Shown piece by piece: positions 26,461 through 36,039 of a stretch of 64,000 bases of DNA; the stretch's first letter is position 1, and the number at the start of each line of letters is the position of its first letter. A program made the position numbers and the translations under genes. Below the pieces are notes generated by a model. It was not told where the DNA came from and ran no database searches. It worked only from the letters and a program-made list of their open reading frames with translations. Source of the DNA: Gordonia sp. KTR9 (GTDB lineage Bacteria; Actinomycetota; Actinomycetes; Mycobacteriales; Mycobacteriaceae); NCBI RefSeq assembly GCF_000143885.2, contig NC_018581.1, forward strand, positions 3,906,001-3,970,000, read 5' to 3'.

Positions 26461-27105
26461 ATGTCCGCACCGACCACCACCCCCGACACCTCCGGCTCCA
26501 TAGCGAGCGGCACCGAACCAGCCGACACCGAATCCGCCGGCACCGTCCCGGCCGGTCACGAAACCACCGGTCCCACAACGACAATCGGTATCCATGCCAC
26601 CGTATCCACACCCAACGGTCCGTTCACGGTCGTCGCCGACTCCGACCACAACGTCCTGGCGTCGGGGTGGACCGACGACCCCGCCTATCTGACGGCACTC
26701 GTCCACCGCGCTCTGCGGCCGGGATCACTACAGCCATCGGCCGAGCTGGGCGAGATCACCGACGCGGTGTCGGCCTACTACGCCGGCGATCTCGCCGCAC
26801 CGTCGCGCATTCCCGTCGTCCAACGCTCCGGAGGGGTGTTCCTGGGCCCGGCCTGGGACGCCCTGCGCAAGGTCGAGGCCGGACACCCCGTGACCTACAC
26901 GCGCTTCGCCGAACTGGCCGGGCAGCCGGCGGCGGTCCGGGCCGCGGCCGCGGCCTGCGCCCGCAACGCGGCCGCGCTCTTCGTGCCGTGCCACCGGGTG
27001 AAGCGCAGCGACGGCACCCTCGGCGGTTTCCGGTACGGCCTGCCCACGAAGCTGTGGCTGCTCGACTTCGAGGCAGGGGCAAGCGACGCTTCGGACGAGC
27101 ACTAG
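26461..27105 (+). CDS. ogt: Methylated-DNA-protein cysteine methyltransferase
   Basis: 214-aa repair protein that transfers methyl groups from O6-methylguanine to its own Cys177 in FVPCHRVKRSDG. The N-terminal 45 residues are a Thr/Pro-rich extension not seen in short Ogt proteins. The C-terminal GGFRYGLPTKLWLLDFE is standard. AGGAG just before ATG 26461 supports this start over one at 26398. Three direct repeats lie immediately upstream. Confidence 0.92.
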   Translation: MSAPTTTPDTSGSIASGTEPADTESAGTVPAGHETTGPTTTIGIHATVSTPNGPFTVVADSDHNVLASGWTDDPAYLTALVHRALRPGSLQPSAELGEITDAVSAYYAGDLAAPSRIPVVQRSGGVFLGPAWDALRKVEAGHPVTYTRFAELAGQPAAVRAAAAACARNAAALFVPCHRVKRSDGTLGGFRYGLPTKLWLLDFEAGASDASDEH

Positions 27106-27166
27106 CCGGCGCTGAACCCCGACGGTCTGACCGAACTTGTCGGGGGTGTCCGACACCATCGACGAC

Positions 27167-28420
27167 ATGACTGCTGCTGCGCTCTCCCTCGTCGTCGGCC
27201 TCGTCCTGGGCATCGCGCTGGGTTGGTGGGCGCATGCCGCCCGCAGCGCCGCCACCGTGTCCGCCGCTCGCGCCGAGGTGGAGATGCTGCGCGCCGGCCG
27301 GGAGGACGTCGCGTCCTCGCTGTCGTGGGCAACCGAGGACGCGGCCCGGCGGCAGTCGTCGGCGATCAGCAGTTCGGTCGCCCACATCGTCGAGCCGTTG
27401 CGCGCCAACCTGGCGCAACTCGCCGACGAACTGCGCAGGGTCGAGAACAACCGGATCGGCGCCTACGCGGGCCTGACCGAGCAGGTGCGCGGAATCCACT
27501 CGGCATCGGTCGCGCTGAACGATCAGACCCGGCAGCTCGCCAACGCGTTGCACAGTCCCCACGCACGCGGCCGGTGGGGGGAGGTCCAGCTCGAGCGTGT
27601 GGTCGAGCTCGCCGGTATGACCAAACACTGCGACTTCAGCACACAGGTGTCGGTCACCGACACGTCCGGCGCCAACGGTTCGGGGAACGGCCGGGGTTCC
27701 ACCACACTGCGCCCGGACCTCGTCGTCCATCTCGCCGGCGGCCGCGACATCATCGTCGACGCCAAGGTGCCCCTCGACGCCTACCTGCGTTCGGCCGAGG
27801 CCACCGACTCCTCCACTCGCGACAGACTCATCGGCGAGCATGCCCGCGCATTACGCGCCCACATCGCACGACTGTCCGCCAAGTCCTACTGGTCCGCCTT
27901 CGACAACACGCCGGAGATGGTGGTGCTGTTCCTGCCCGGCGACGTCGTCCTCGAAGCCGCTGCGCGCACCGATCCCGATCTGCTCGAGTTCGGCTTCGCC
28001 CGCAACGTGGTCATCGCCACCCCGACCACCCTCATCGCCCTGCTGCGCACCGTCGCGCTCGGCTGGCGTCACGACGCGATGGCCCGCGACGCCGCGGTCA
28101 TCCACGACCTCGGTCTGCAACTCCACCAGCGGCTCGCCGGCGTCCTCGGTCATCTCGGCTCACTCGGCACGTCCCTGCAGCGCACGGTCGACGCCTACAA
28201 CTCGACGATCGGTTCGGTCGACAGCCGGCTGGGCGTCACCGCCCGCCGTCTGGCCGAGCTCGACGCCCTGGGCGACGTCCCCGAGGCCCCGCGACCTCCA
28301 GTGATCCACGACACCTGCCGCGCCGCGGGGGCGGTGGTCACACCTGGGACGACGACGGAGCCGGCACCGACGCCACGGCCCGGGGGTGGAACGAATTCCG
28401 TCGACGAACCGGTACCGTGA
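27167..28420 (+). CDS. rmuC: RmuC-domain DNA recombination protein
   Basis: 417-aa protein with an N-terminal membrane segment (about residues 4-22), a coiled-coil stretch (about 25-120) and the RmuC nuclease-like domain. Family marks are ARGRWGEVQLERVVELAGM, LRPDLVVHLAGGRDIIVDAKVP and FLPGDVVLEAAARTDPDL. RmuC proteins limit recombination at inverted repeats. ATG 27167 starts just before the membrane segment. The downstream DUF6542 gene begins 4 nt after its stop. Confidence 0.85.
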   Translation: MTAAALSLVVGLVLGIALGWWAHAARSAATVSAARAEVEMLRAGREDVASSLSWATEDAARRQSSAISSSVAHIVEPLRANLAQLADELRRVENNRIGAYAGLTEQVRGIHSASVALNDQTRQLANALHSPHARGRWGEVQLERVVELAGMTKHCDFSTQVSVTDTSGANGSGNGRGSTTLRPDLVVHLAGGRDIIVDAKVPLDAYLRSAEATDSSTRDRLIGEHARALRAHIARLSAKSYWSAFDNTPEMVVLFLPGDVVLEAAARTDPDLLEFGFARNVVIATPTTLIALLRTVALGWRHDAMARDAAVIHDLGLQLHQRLAGVLGHLGSLGTSLQRTVDAYNSTIGSVDSRLGVTARRLAELDALGDVPEAPRPPVIHDTCRAAGAVVTPGTTTEPAPTPRPGGGTNSVDEPVP

Positions 28421-28424
28421 CCAT

Positions 28425-29396
28425 GTGCCTTCCCCGCAACGTCTCCAAACCGCGGTACCGCTGGACCAGCAGTCGGTACTGCCCGCGGTCCGCGGTGTGC
28501 CGTGGTGGGGCGCCGTTCTCCTGGGTACCGGGATCACGGGCCTCGGCGCGGCCATCGACGCCGGCAGCAACGATTCGCTCGGGTCGATCTACAAGTTCTG
28601 CTACCTCGTCGGCTGTGTGATCGCCGCACTGGCCGTCCGCCGCCGGGCGCTGTTCACCGCCGCCGCGCAGCCCCCGCTCATCGCGTTCTTCGTCAGTATC
28701 GTCACCCTCTACGGCCTCAACTCCGAGCAGGCATCGTCGGGTCTGAAGAGCTTGATCTTCAACGTCCTGCTGCCGATCGCCGCAGACTTCCCGTGGATGT
28801 TGACGACGTTCCTGGTGACGCTGGCGCTCGTGCTGGCCCGGTGGTTCCTCACCCGCGACCCCGCCGAGTCCACGAACCGTAGGACCCCGAACCGCGACAA
28901 GTCGGGCCGCAACCCGACTACCAAGGCCACGACCACCAAGGCCACGACCGACAGCGGCACCGACCGTCAACGCGGACGCGCGACATCGCATCGCCGTGCC
29001 AAGGGAGCCGGATCGGCCGCGGATACCCCGCCGGCGTCGCCCGCCGACAAGACCCGATCCGCCGAGCAGGGCGCGCCGCCCGCTCCCCCGGCGGAGTCGC
29101 CCGCCTCGAGGACCACCCGCGCACCGAAACCGCAGGCCCCGAAGACCCAGACCGCTCCGGGCAGCCGTCGCAAGCCCCGCACCAACGGCGCCCCCGACCG
29201 GCCGTCTCCGCCATCTCGCTCGGCGAGTGCTTCCCGTTCCGCGTCGGGCACACAGCGACCGACGGTCGCCGATCTCGCGGCGCCCGACCTCACCCCGTCG
29301 GACGCCTCGCCCGCCCCACCGCGCCGCTCGGACATCCCCACCTACGAGTCGGCCACCGACACGCCCCCGGCCGGGGTCGGCGACACCCGGTCCTGA
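28425..29396 (+). CDS. DUF6542 membrane protein with long basic/Pro-rich tail
   Basis: 323-aa protein. Four hydrophobic segments (about residues 25-145) form the DUF6542 domain (GVPWWGAVLLGTGITGLGAA). The remaining half is a disordered Thr/Lys/Arg/Pro/Ala tail, probably cytoplasmic. Inside it a 15-bp unit is repeated in tandem at 28920-28949, encoding TKATT twice. GTG 28425 is the likely start, 4 nt after the rmuC stop. The function is unknown; a position next to rmuC is common in this order. Confidence 0.7.
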   Translation: MPSPQRLQTAVPLDQQSVLPAVRGVPWWGAVLLGTGITGLGAAIDAGSNDSLGSIYKFCYLVGCVIAALAVRRRALFTAAAQPPLIAFFVSIVTLYGLNSEQASSGLKSLIFNVLLPIAADFPWMLTTFLVTLALVLARWFLTRDPAESTNRRTPNRDKSGRNPTTKATTTKATTDSGTDRQRGRATSHRRAKGAGSAADTPPASPADKTRSAEQGAPPAPPAESPASRTTRAPKPQAPKTQTAPGSRRKPRTNGAPDRPSPPSRSASASRSASGTQRPTVADLAAPDLTPSDASPAPPRRSDIPTYESATDTPPAGVGDTRS

Positions 29397-29400
29397 GGTC

Positions 29401-30009
29401 TCAGCTCTCGACGTTGAGTTCCAGCCATCGCCCCAGGCGACGGGCCGCGGCGTCGACGAGATCGGGCCACTCCATCGCGCCCTCGTCGGCGTTGTCGGTG
29501 ACCGCCTTGACCAGTCGGCAGGGCACGCCGAACTCGGTGCTCACATGCGCGACCGCGCACCCTTCCATGTCGACGAGGTGTGCGTGCCGCGCGAGTTCTC
29601 GTCGACGAACCGGATCGGCGACAAAGGTGTCACCGGAGGCCAGCACGGTGCCATCGCCGCCGGGAAGCTCCCAGCGATCGGTCATCTCATAACCCATCGC
29701 CCGTAGCTCGGTGCTGCTGATGTCGTGCTCGAGCACTGCCGACGGCAGGAAGAGGCCCAGCTCGGCGTCGCCGGTGACGCCGTCGCGCAGGGCACCGGCC
29801 GTGCCGATGTTGATGACCTCGGTGACCGGTGGGCCGCCGGCCAGCTCCCGGCTCAGAGCCATCGTCGCCCGCACCTTGCCGATGCCGGTCACGAGCACCC
29901 GCGTGCCGGGTGGCACATGTCTGGCCTCGGCACGCGTCGCCGAGACGACGAGGACACTCTGCAAGGGACCACCGGTACGACTCACGCCGTCGATTATCGC
30001 GTGCGTCAT
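29401..30009 (-). CDS. MTA/SAH-type nucleosidase family protein
   Basis: 202-aa purine nucleoside phosphorylase-like protein. It has the phosphate/ribose-side wording VINIGTAGALRDGV and the catalytic region VDMEGCAVAHVSTEFGVPCRLVKAVTDNAD, where the Met-Glu pair binds ribose and the last Asp is the general acid. It resembles futalosine hydrolase or MTAN-like enzymes; the exact nucleoside is undecided. The start ATG (30009) overlaps the stop of the fructosamine kinase gene by 4 bp. Confidence 0.85.
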   Translation of the reverse strand: MTHAIIDGVSRTGGPLQSVLVVSATRAEARHVPPGTRVLVTGIGKVRATMALSRELAGGPPVTEVINIGTAGALRDGVTGDAELGLFLPSAVLEHDISSTELRAMGYEMTDRWELPGGDGTVLASGDTFVADPVRRRELARHAHLVDMEGCAVAHVSTEFGVPCRLVKAVTDNADEGAMEWPDLVDAAARRLGRWLELNVES

Positions 30010-30803
30010 CCACGCGCGAGCGCCGAGGACGCCCGCGCCGCCCGGCCCAGCGATGACCCGTATCCGGGACCGTGGCCCGCGGCGTGCACGGCGAGCGGAT
30101 GCAGTTGATGGACCTCGACGCGGTCCTGCCAGCCGGACACGAGCGGGTGGGCGTCCCGGTACCCGTCTACGATCGCGTCGAGGTGCGGACACCCGAACAG
30201 CGCGAGCATCGCGAGATCGGTCTCCCGATGAGCGCCGTGCGCGGCCGGATCGATCATCACGACACCATCGGGAGTCCACATCACGTTGCCGTTCCAGAGA
30301 TCGCCGTGGATCCGCGCGGGCCCCTCGTCGTCGTCGAACACGCCGCCGGCGATCAGCTCACACGCGTCGCGGACCGCGTCCTCGTCGGCGGCGGTGAGGT
30401 TTCCGGCCTCGCGGGCGGGAACCAGATAGGGTTCCACCCGTTCACGGGCGTAGAACTCGCCCCACGACTCGTATTCGACGGAGCTGAGCGCCCGCCGACC
30501 GATGAAGAGCTGGCCGGAAAACGGCGTTCCCGCCGAATCGGCAGGCGGAGAACCGAAGTGCGGAGCGCCGGCGTCGTGCATCCGAGCGAGCGCGGCCCCG
30601 AAGTCCCGCGCGGCCGCGCGCGTCGGACGTCCGGGTTCGAGGCGTTCCAGCTCGATGGTGTCCTCACCGGCCGAGATCACCCGTACGACAGGTGCTCCCG
30701 CCTCGGCGAGCCAGCGTAGTCCGGCGGCCTCGGCCGCGAAGAAGTCCGGATGACCGCCCGGCGGACCACTGTCACGCAGCGTCTTGACGAAGGTCGGGGA
30801 CAC
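30006..30803 (-). CDS. Fructosamine/ketosamine kinase family protein
   Basis: 265-aa aminoglycoside-phosphotransferase-fold kinase. The catalytic loop is RIHGDLWNGNVMW and the metal-binding segment is VMIDPAAHGAHRETDLAM, both standard for fructosamine-3-kinases that free glycated amines by phosphorylation. GTG 30803 is the start, 4 bp downstream of the SDR stop. It is coupled by ATGA to the nucleosidase gene, so repair or salvage of damaged metabolites is a possible shared theme. Confidence 0.9.
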   Translation of the reverse strand: MSPTFVKTLRDSGPPGGHPDFFAAEAAGLRWLAEAGAPVVRVISAGEDTIELERLEPGRPTRAAARDFGAALARMHDAGAPHFGSPPADSAGTPFSGQLFIGRRALSSVEYESWGEFYARERVEPYLVPAREAGNLTAADEDAVRDACELIAGGVFDDDEGPARIHGDLWNGNVMWTPDGVVMIDPAAHGAHRETDLAMLALFGCPHLDAIVDGYRDAHPLVSGWQDRVEVHQLHPLAVHAAGHGPGYGSSLGRAARASSALARG

Positions 30804-30807
30804 GGGC

Positions 30808-31731
30808 TCACCGGGGCGAATGCTCGTCGGCCGCCTTCGCCTCGAGGCTCTTGGCGCTCACCCGGGCGAGCCGGTCGAACCGATCGTTGGCCACCCGCAT
30901 GGCGATCTCATAGGGCAGTGCGAACTTTCGCGCCCACCAGTATCCGAAGCGGATGTCGAACGAGGTGTAGACCAGGAAGCGGTTCTTGCGGACACCCTTC
31001 AGGATCGCCGCCGCCGCGACGTCCGGCGACACCGCGACTTTGTGGAAACCGTTGATGGCGGCCTTGACCCGGGGATTCTCGCGGTCGAGGCCGACGATCT
31101 CGACGGAGTCCACCAGCGGTGTGTCGACCCCGCCCGGGCACACCAGGGAGACACCGATCCCGTGGCGCCGCAGGTCGAATCGCAACACCTCGGACACGCC
31201 GCGCAGACCGAACTTGCTGGCGCTGTAGGCGGCGTGCCACGGCAGGGCCAGCAGGCCGGCGGCCGACGACACATTGACGATGTGACCGCCGCGGCCTCGC
31301 CGGATCATCTGCGGCACAAAGCTTTCGATGATGTGGATCGGCCCCATCAGGTTGACGTCGACCAGCTTTCGCCAGTGGCGGTGTTCCAGGTTCTCCACCG
31401 TCCCCCACGCCGAGATGCCGGCGATGTTCATCACCACATCCATGACCCCGACCTCGGCGTCGACCTGGCGGGCGAAGCCGGCCACCCAGTCGAAATCCGA
31501 GACGTCGCCCGCGACGTGATAGAGAACCGTTCCGTCGGCCGCGGTGATGGACGCGACGACCTCGTCGAGCTGGTCGGCGTGAAGGTCGGTGAGCACGAGT
31601 TCGGCGCCCCGGGCGGCGGCGGCCTGCGCCGTCGCCCTGCCTATTCCGCTCGCCGCGCCCGTGATGAGGACCTTGCGGCCGCGCAGCGACGGCACCGGGG
31701 TGTCCATGAACAGCAGCTCTCTGAGACCCAT
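30808..31731 (-). CDS. Short-chain dehydrogenase/reductase
   Basis: 307-aa classical-type SDR. The cofactor motif is TGAASGIG (residues 24-31), NIAG follows at about 102-105, and the catalytic residues are Ser155 or Ser156, Tyr169 and Lys173 (HAAYSASKFG). The long C-terminal helix-rich extension (about residues 245-307) resembles mycobacterial SDRs acting on lipids or sterols. Asp in LVLTDLHAD after the second strand favours NAD(H). The substrate is unknown. It heads a three-gene minus-strand unit. Confidence 0.88.
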   Translation of the reverse strand: MGLRELLFMDTPVPSLRGRKVLITGAASGIGRATAQAAAARGAELVLTDLHADQLDEVVASITAADGTVLYHVAGDVSDFDWVAGFARQVDAEVGVMDVVMNIAGISAWGTVENLEHRHWRKLVDVNLMGPIHIIESFVPQMIRRGRGGHIVNVSSAAGLLALPWHAAYSASKFGLRGVSEVLRFDLRRHGIGVSLVCPGGVDTPLVDSVEIVGLDRENPRVKAAINGFHKVAVSPDVAAAAILKGVRKNRFLVYTSFDIRFGYWWARKFALPYEIAMRVANDRFDRLARVSAKSLEAKAADEHSPR

Positions 31732-31822
31732 GACGCGAGGTTAGCCGTCCGCCGCGGCGGACCTCAGCCGATCGGCGGATCGGCAGGTCGGGCCCGCCTT
31801 CGCGGGACCCGACCCCGCACAC

Positions 31823-32884
31823 TCAGCCGATCGGCAGCTTCCCGTCGAACAGTCCGTAGACGATGGTCAGCATCGCCTTGAGCACCTGCGCGGACACGTC
31901 TTGCCCCTGAGTCATCAGCAACCGTGCCACCGCTTCGGGATCCTCCGTGGCGAGAAGCTGCTCGACGAACGGGATCACCGAGGACAGTCCACTCGCGTCG
32001 TCGGTCGGCGTCGACGGCGCCGGGCCGGCTCCGGTGGCGGCGTTCCCGTTGACGTAGTTGAGGATTCCGTCGGTGATGGCCATGGCGTACTTGACCTGGC
32101 CCTCGCGCGCGGCGAGTGCCCTGGCCTCCCCCGGGTTGGCCAGGTTGCCCATCTCGATGAACACCGCCGGCACCTTGGTCAGGTTCACCGCCGCGATGTC
32201 GGAGCGGGTCTGGATGCCGTCACGGACGCCGGCGTAGTTGGCCGACGGGAACCCGGCCTTGACGAAGGCGTCCCGCATCGTCGTCGAGGCCTTGCGTCCC
32301 TCGCCGGACTGCACGCGATCGACAGTGGGGTCGGGCACCGGGAGCGACGGCACGATCATGTGGAAGCCCTTCTTGGACTCGTCGGCTCCCCGCGCGGTCG
32401 AGTCGGCGTGCAGACTGACCGCGACCGCGGCGCCGGAACGGCTGGCCGCCGCGGCCCGTTCGTCCACACACCCGCCCCACCCGGTGTCGTCCGGGCGACT
32501 CAGGACCACCCGGGCCCCCTGACTCTCGAGACCTGCTTTGACGAGCTGCCCGATCTGCCAGTTGACGGTGTGCTCCCGGGCGCCGTTGACGCCGGTGGCA
32601 CCGCTGGTCTGGCAGTCCTTCTTGCCGCCGCGCCCGTCGGGCACCTGCGCCCTCAGGTCGTGGCCGGCCGCCGAGGCCTGGTGGCCCGGGTCGAGGAAGA
32701 CCGTCTTGCCCGCGAGGGCCGTCCCGCGTGCGGGGGCCGCATCGGCGGCGGGCGCAACCAGGTTCGAGGCGACCACCGTCGACGTGGCGGCGGCCACCGC
32801 GAACGCGATGGTGGTCAGGCGTTGTGTCGTCGTCTTTCGGAACATGCTCTGTCGAGGCCGTGACGCACGCAGATGCGTGATCAC
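31823..32884 (-). CDS. N-acetylmuramoyl-L-alanine amidase (Ami1/Rv3717-like)
   Basis: 353-aa secreted Amidase_3 enzyme that cleaves stem peptides from peptidoglycan. A signal peptide covers about residues 16-50. Zinc ligands are His68 (FLDPGHQA), a Glu in GAREHTVNW and a His in VSLHADST; the catalytic Glu is in AVFIEMGNLAN. A C-terminal extension after about residue 285 is specific to this lineage. GTG 32884 is preceded by Shine-Dalgarno-like purines; ATG 32845 (MFRKTTTQ) is an equally fair start. Confidence 0.9.
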   Translation of the reverse strand: MITHLRASRPRQSMFRKTTTQRLTTIAFAVAAATSTVVASNLVAPAADAAPARGTALAGKTVFLDPGHQASAAGHDLRAQVPDGRGGKKDCQTSGATGVNGAREHTVNWQIGQLVKAGLESQGARVVLSRPDDTGWGGCVDERAAAASRSGAAVAVSLHADSTARGADESKKGFHMIVPSLPVPDPTVDRVQSGEGRKASTTMRDAFVKAGFPSANYAGVRDGIQTRSDIAAVNLTKVPAVFIEMGNLANPGEARALAAREGQVKYAMAITDGILNYVNGNAATGAGPAPSTPTDDASGLSSVIPFVEQLLATEDPEAVARLLMTQGQDVSAQVLKAMLTIVYGLFDGKLPIG

Positions 32885-33052
32885 TTGCCTCACTCCCTCC
32901 CATTGAGTACCACTGGTCACACTGGTCACAGACTTAACAGTGAAACAAATGAACCGGGGAATCCGAAATGGTCGTCCTGGCACAACCGGTTTTCGTTAGG
33001 GAGATGTGACTTACGCATCGGCGTGTACGTGACATGCCCGGCGCGTCGCGGG

Positions 33053-34111
33053 TCAGTCCACCAGGTGGCGAAGGATCCCGAGGATCCCGTTCTCGTCGGC
33101 CGCATCCTCCGGACGCGCGACGGCGGCCTCGAGTTCGGCATTCACCGTCGCCACATCGAGGCCGCGCCCGATCGCGACCAGGTCGGTGGTCGGGCGCCGG
33201 TCTCCCCACGGCTCGCGCAGCACCCGCACGAAACCGCCCACACCGTGCACGACGAACCGCTGACGGTGCCGTGGCACATCGAAGTGGACGACTCCCTTGA
33301 TCCGGAAACAGCCGGCCGGCGGCCGTTCGAGGAAACGGGCGAGGCGCCGCGGGTCCATCGGCCGGTCGCTGGAGAACGACACCGACTCGTACGCCGCGTG
33401 CAGATGCTCGTGATGATCGTTACCGGCGTCCGCCAGCAACAGCTCGTCGAGGGTCAGCTGACCGGGACGAGTCTGTTCCACCTCACGACGGGCCACGTCG
33501 AACAGCAGCTCCGGGTCGATCGCGGCGTTCCGCGTGGCCAGGCGCGGAGCGGTTGTATTGAGCTGTGCGACAAGCTCTTCGACAGCACGCAGGGATTCCT
33601 CCGGGATCAGGTCGACCTTGTTCACGAGAACGAGATCGGCGATCGCGACGTGACCGTCCAGCTCCGGGTGCGTCCGACGTACCTCGTCGAGATGCGCCGC
33701 ATCGACCACGTACACCAGTCCGCCGTAGCGCAGCCGAGCGTCGGCCACCGACGTCACCATGCGGATGAGCGACTTGGGTTCGGCGATCCCGCTCGCCTCG
33801 ATGACGATGGCATCGAGCCCGACACTCGGACGGACCAGCGACGCCAGCGCGTCGGCGAGGCCGTCGGCGTCGACGGTGCAGCACATGCACCCGTTCCCGA
33901 GGCTCACGGTGCCGTCGGCCTGCGCCGACACCAACAGTGCGTCGATGTTGACCTTGCCGAAGTCGTTGACCAGCACCCCCAGGCGTGTGCCGGTGATCCC
34001 GGCGGACCTCAGCAGGTGGTTGAGCAACGTCGTCTTCCCCGAGCCCAGGTACCCGGCCACCACGACGACCGGGACCGGGCCGCGACGTTCGGGTGTCCCC
34101 GCGGCGCTCAT
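33053..34111 (-). CDS. CobW/COG0523 family GTPase (metal chaperone)
   Basis: 352-aa protein with the P-loop GYLGSGKTT, the metal-binding motif GNGCMCCT (Cys75, Cys77, Cys78), the Walker B-like IEASGIAEP and the NKVD guanine motif. A C-terminal CobW_C domain carries [19 protein letters not shown]. Such GTPases deliver zinc or other metals to client enzymes. ATG 34111 overlaps the trhO stop (ATGA), so the two are co-translated. No zinc-regulator box is evident upstream. Confidence 0.88.
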   Translation of the reverse strand: MSAAGTPERRGPVPVVVVAGYLGSGKTTLLNHLLRSAGITGTRLGVLVNDFGKVNIDALLVSAQADGTVSLGNGCMCCTVDADGLADALASLVRPSVGLDAIVIEASGIAEPKSLIRMVTSVADARLRYGGLVYVVDAAHLDEVRRTHPELDGHVAIADLVLVNKVDLIPEESLRAVEELVAQLNTTAPRLATRNAAIDPELLFDVARREVEQTRPGQLTLDELLLADAGNDHHEHLHAAYESVSFSSDRPMDPRRLARFLERPPAGCFRIKGVVHFDVPRHRQRFVVHGVGGFVRVLREPWGDRRPTTDLVAIGRGLDVATVNAELEAAVARPEDAADENGILGILRHLVD

Positions 34112-34953
34112 CCCAGGCAGTCGGGACAGATCACGGCGAGGTCGCGTCCGTCTCGATCGGGATGATTGGCGACATTGCTCGTCGGACGGCCGCAGTCGAC
34201 GCACCGGCCGAGCACCTCCGCGTGGTCGGAGAACTCCACGCCCATGCGATCGTCGAAGACGTACAGCGATCCCTGCCACAGCCCGTCGTCGCCGTAGCGC
34301 TCGCCATAGCGCACGATCCCGCCGTCGAGTTGGTAGACCTCGGAGAACCCGCGGTGACGCATGACCGTGCTGAGGACCTCGCAGCGGACCCCGCCCGTGC
34401 AGTAGGTGACGATCGGCCGGTCCTTGAAGTGATCGAAGGCGCCGCTCTCGATCAGCGGCACGAAGTCCCGGGTCGTGCGCGCCTTGGTCGTGACCGCGCC
34501 GGCGAATCGTCCGACCTGCGCCTCGATCTCGTTGCGCCCGTCGAAGAAGACCACGTCGTCACCGCGGGCGTCCACGAGCTCGTGCACCTGCTCCGGGCTC
34601 AGCCTCGTCCCCGTGCCGACCACGCCGTTCTCGTCGACCTCGATCTCGTCGGGAACCCCGAAGGTCACGATCTCGGGGCGGACGCGCACGCTCAGCCGCG
34701 GGAAATCACGGCCGGTGCCGTCGGACCACTTGATGTCCGCTCCGGCGAACCCGGGGTACGCACGGGTCGTCCTGACGTACCGTTTGACCGCGGCGATGTC
34801 GCCTCCGACGGTGCTGTTGATCCCGTGGCGTGACACGATGATCCTGCCCCGGACCCCGAGCGACTCGCACACCGCCAGCTGCCACAACCGGATGGCCTCG
34901 GGATCCGGCAGCGGGACGAAGACGTAGAAGAGAACGATCTTGGGGGTCGGCAC
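34108..34953 (-). CDS. trhO: tRNA uridine(34) hydroxylase TrhO (rhodanese-like)
   Basis: 281-aa YceA/TrhO protein that hydroxylates wobble uridine in tRNA using oxygen. The N-terminal acylphosphatase-like part contains [16 protein letters not shown], followed by a rhodanese domain with the active-site loop [11 protein letters not shown] (Cys185). A C-terminal zinc-type part holds CVDCGRP and CPDC. It starts at GTG 34953, one base from the likely start of the divergent lipoprotein gene. Confidence 0.92.
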   Translation of the reverse strand: MPTPKIVLFYVFVPLPDPEAIRLWQLAVCESLGVRGRIIVSRHGINSTVGGDIAAVKRYVRTTRAYPGFAGADIKWSDGTGRDFPRLSVRVRPEIVTFGVPDEIEVDENGVVGTGTRLSPEQVHELVDARGDDVVFFDGRNEIEAQVGRFAGAVTTKARTTRDFVPLIESGAFDHFKDRPIVTYCTGGVRCEVLSTVMRHRGFSEVYQLDGGIVRYGERYGDDGLWQGSLYVFDDRMGVEFSDHAEVLGRCVDCGRPTSNVANHPDRDGRDLAVICPDCLG

Positions 34954-34954
34954 A

Positions 34955-35848
34955 GTGCAAGGGTACGTAAATCAGCGACCCCACCCCGAATCCACATCGG
35001 GGTCCCGCGACCGCCGATTCCTGCGCGTGATCTGCGCTACCGCGGCAATCGGGACGCTGATCGTTTCGGTCGCGCTCGCCGGCTGCTCATTGCCGTCCGA
35101 GTCGGGCCCCTCTCGAATCGTCATTCCGCCCACCGACGAGTTGTCGACGGTGACCGAGACCGAGTCCTCGTCGACGACTTCGACAACCGGAGAGGACACG
35201 GCACAGAATCTGCCCGATTGGACAATCGGACGGGTGGTGGCGATGGCCCCGCGCGTCGACAATTCGCGTTTCCATCAGGGCTCGGTGACCGAGGATTCAC
35301 CACTGCAGGACTCATCCGGTTTCCATTTCTCCACACCGGACCGGGCGGTGAATTGCTCCACCGGCACCAACGGTTCGTCGGCACTTGCGTGCCGCATCGA
35401 CGACGAGCGGGACGACGACCCGACTCGACCTCCCTCGTCTGCCCCGGCGGCCTGCGACTGGGAGCGGAATCTCGCCGTCCTGGGACCGGACGGGCCGCAG
35501 CGTGGTGCGTGCGCCAATCGATATCCGGTTCTCTATCGGAGTTCGATTGTGGACTTCGGCCGCACCATTTCCATATCGCGCTTTTCTTGTCTCGTTGAGA
35601 CCGTGGGGATGTTTTGTCTCGAATCGCGATCCAAATCAGGATTTGCAATCACCCCGAACGGTTACCAAACGATCTATGCGGCAGATCGCGCACCTGAATC
35701 GTTGGTGAGCGTGTCCCCCGAGGAATCGGACGAATCGTCCCGGCGGACGGGTGGGGCAGACCCCACGGACGAGACCACACCGACATCGAACCGGACCGCC
35801 ACTCCTCGTAACCCGACGTCGCGGACCAGCACCGAGCCGACTCGCTAA
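34955..35848 (+). CDS. Predicted lipoprotein of unknown function
   Basis: 297 aa. An Arg-rich N-region (RDRRFLR), a hydrophobic core and the lipobox LAGC indicate export and lipidation. The mature part has a Ser/Thr-rich linker, a compact domain with several Cys residues (NCSTG, ACRID, ACDWE, ACANRY, SCLVE, FCLES), and a Ser/Thr/Pro tail. I do not recognise the domain. GTG 34955 keeps the basic N-region; GTG 35027 would lose it. Confidence 0.6.
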   Translation: MQGYVNQRPHPESTSGSRDRRFLRVICATAAIGTLIVSVALAGCSLPSESGPSRIVIPPTDELSTVTETESSSTTSTTGEDTAQNLPDWTIGRVVAMAPRVDNSRFHQGSVTEDSPLQDSSGFHFSTPDRAVNCSTGTNGSSALACRIDDERDDDPTRPPSSAPAACDWERNLAVLGPDGPQRGACANRYPVLYRSSIVDFGRTISISRFSCLVETVGMFCLESRSKSGFAITPNGYQTIYAADRAPESLVSVSPEESDESSRRTGGADPTDETTPTSNRTATPRNPTSRTSTEPTR

Positions 35849-35928
35849 CAATCGGTCGTGTCTCGACTTCCCTAATGCTTTCTAATGATTTATGGTCTAG
35901 GCGGGGGTTCTCAGCAAGTACTCATGGT

Positions 35929-35960
35929 TTGAGTCTAAGCTGTGCACAGTTGGAATAGAT
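35929..35960 (+). promoter_or_regulatory. Possible lsr2 promoter with embedded palindrome
   Basis: TTGAGT (35929-35934) and GAATAGAT (35953-35960) could serve as -35 and -10 elements. Between them lies the perfect palindrome CTGTGCACAG (35940-35949), a candidate operator. The region from about 35870 to 35940 is relatively AT-rich, which would suit Lsr2 binding its own promoter. All roles are inferred. Confidence 0.35.
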
Positions 35961-36039
35961 CAAAACGGGGGGACGCAGGTTTTGGGACCTCGCGCGTCCG
36001 TCTTGGTCGGATGACACAATTCGAGGGGACAAGTATTTC

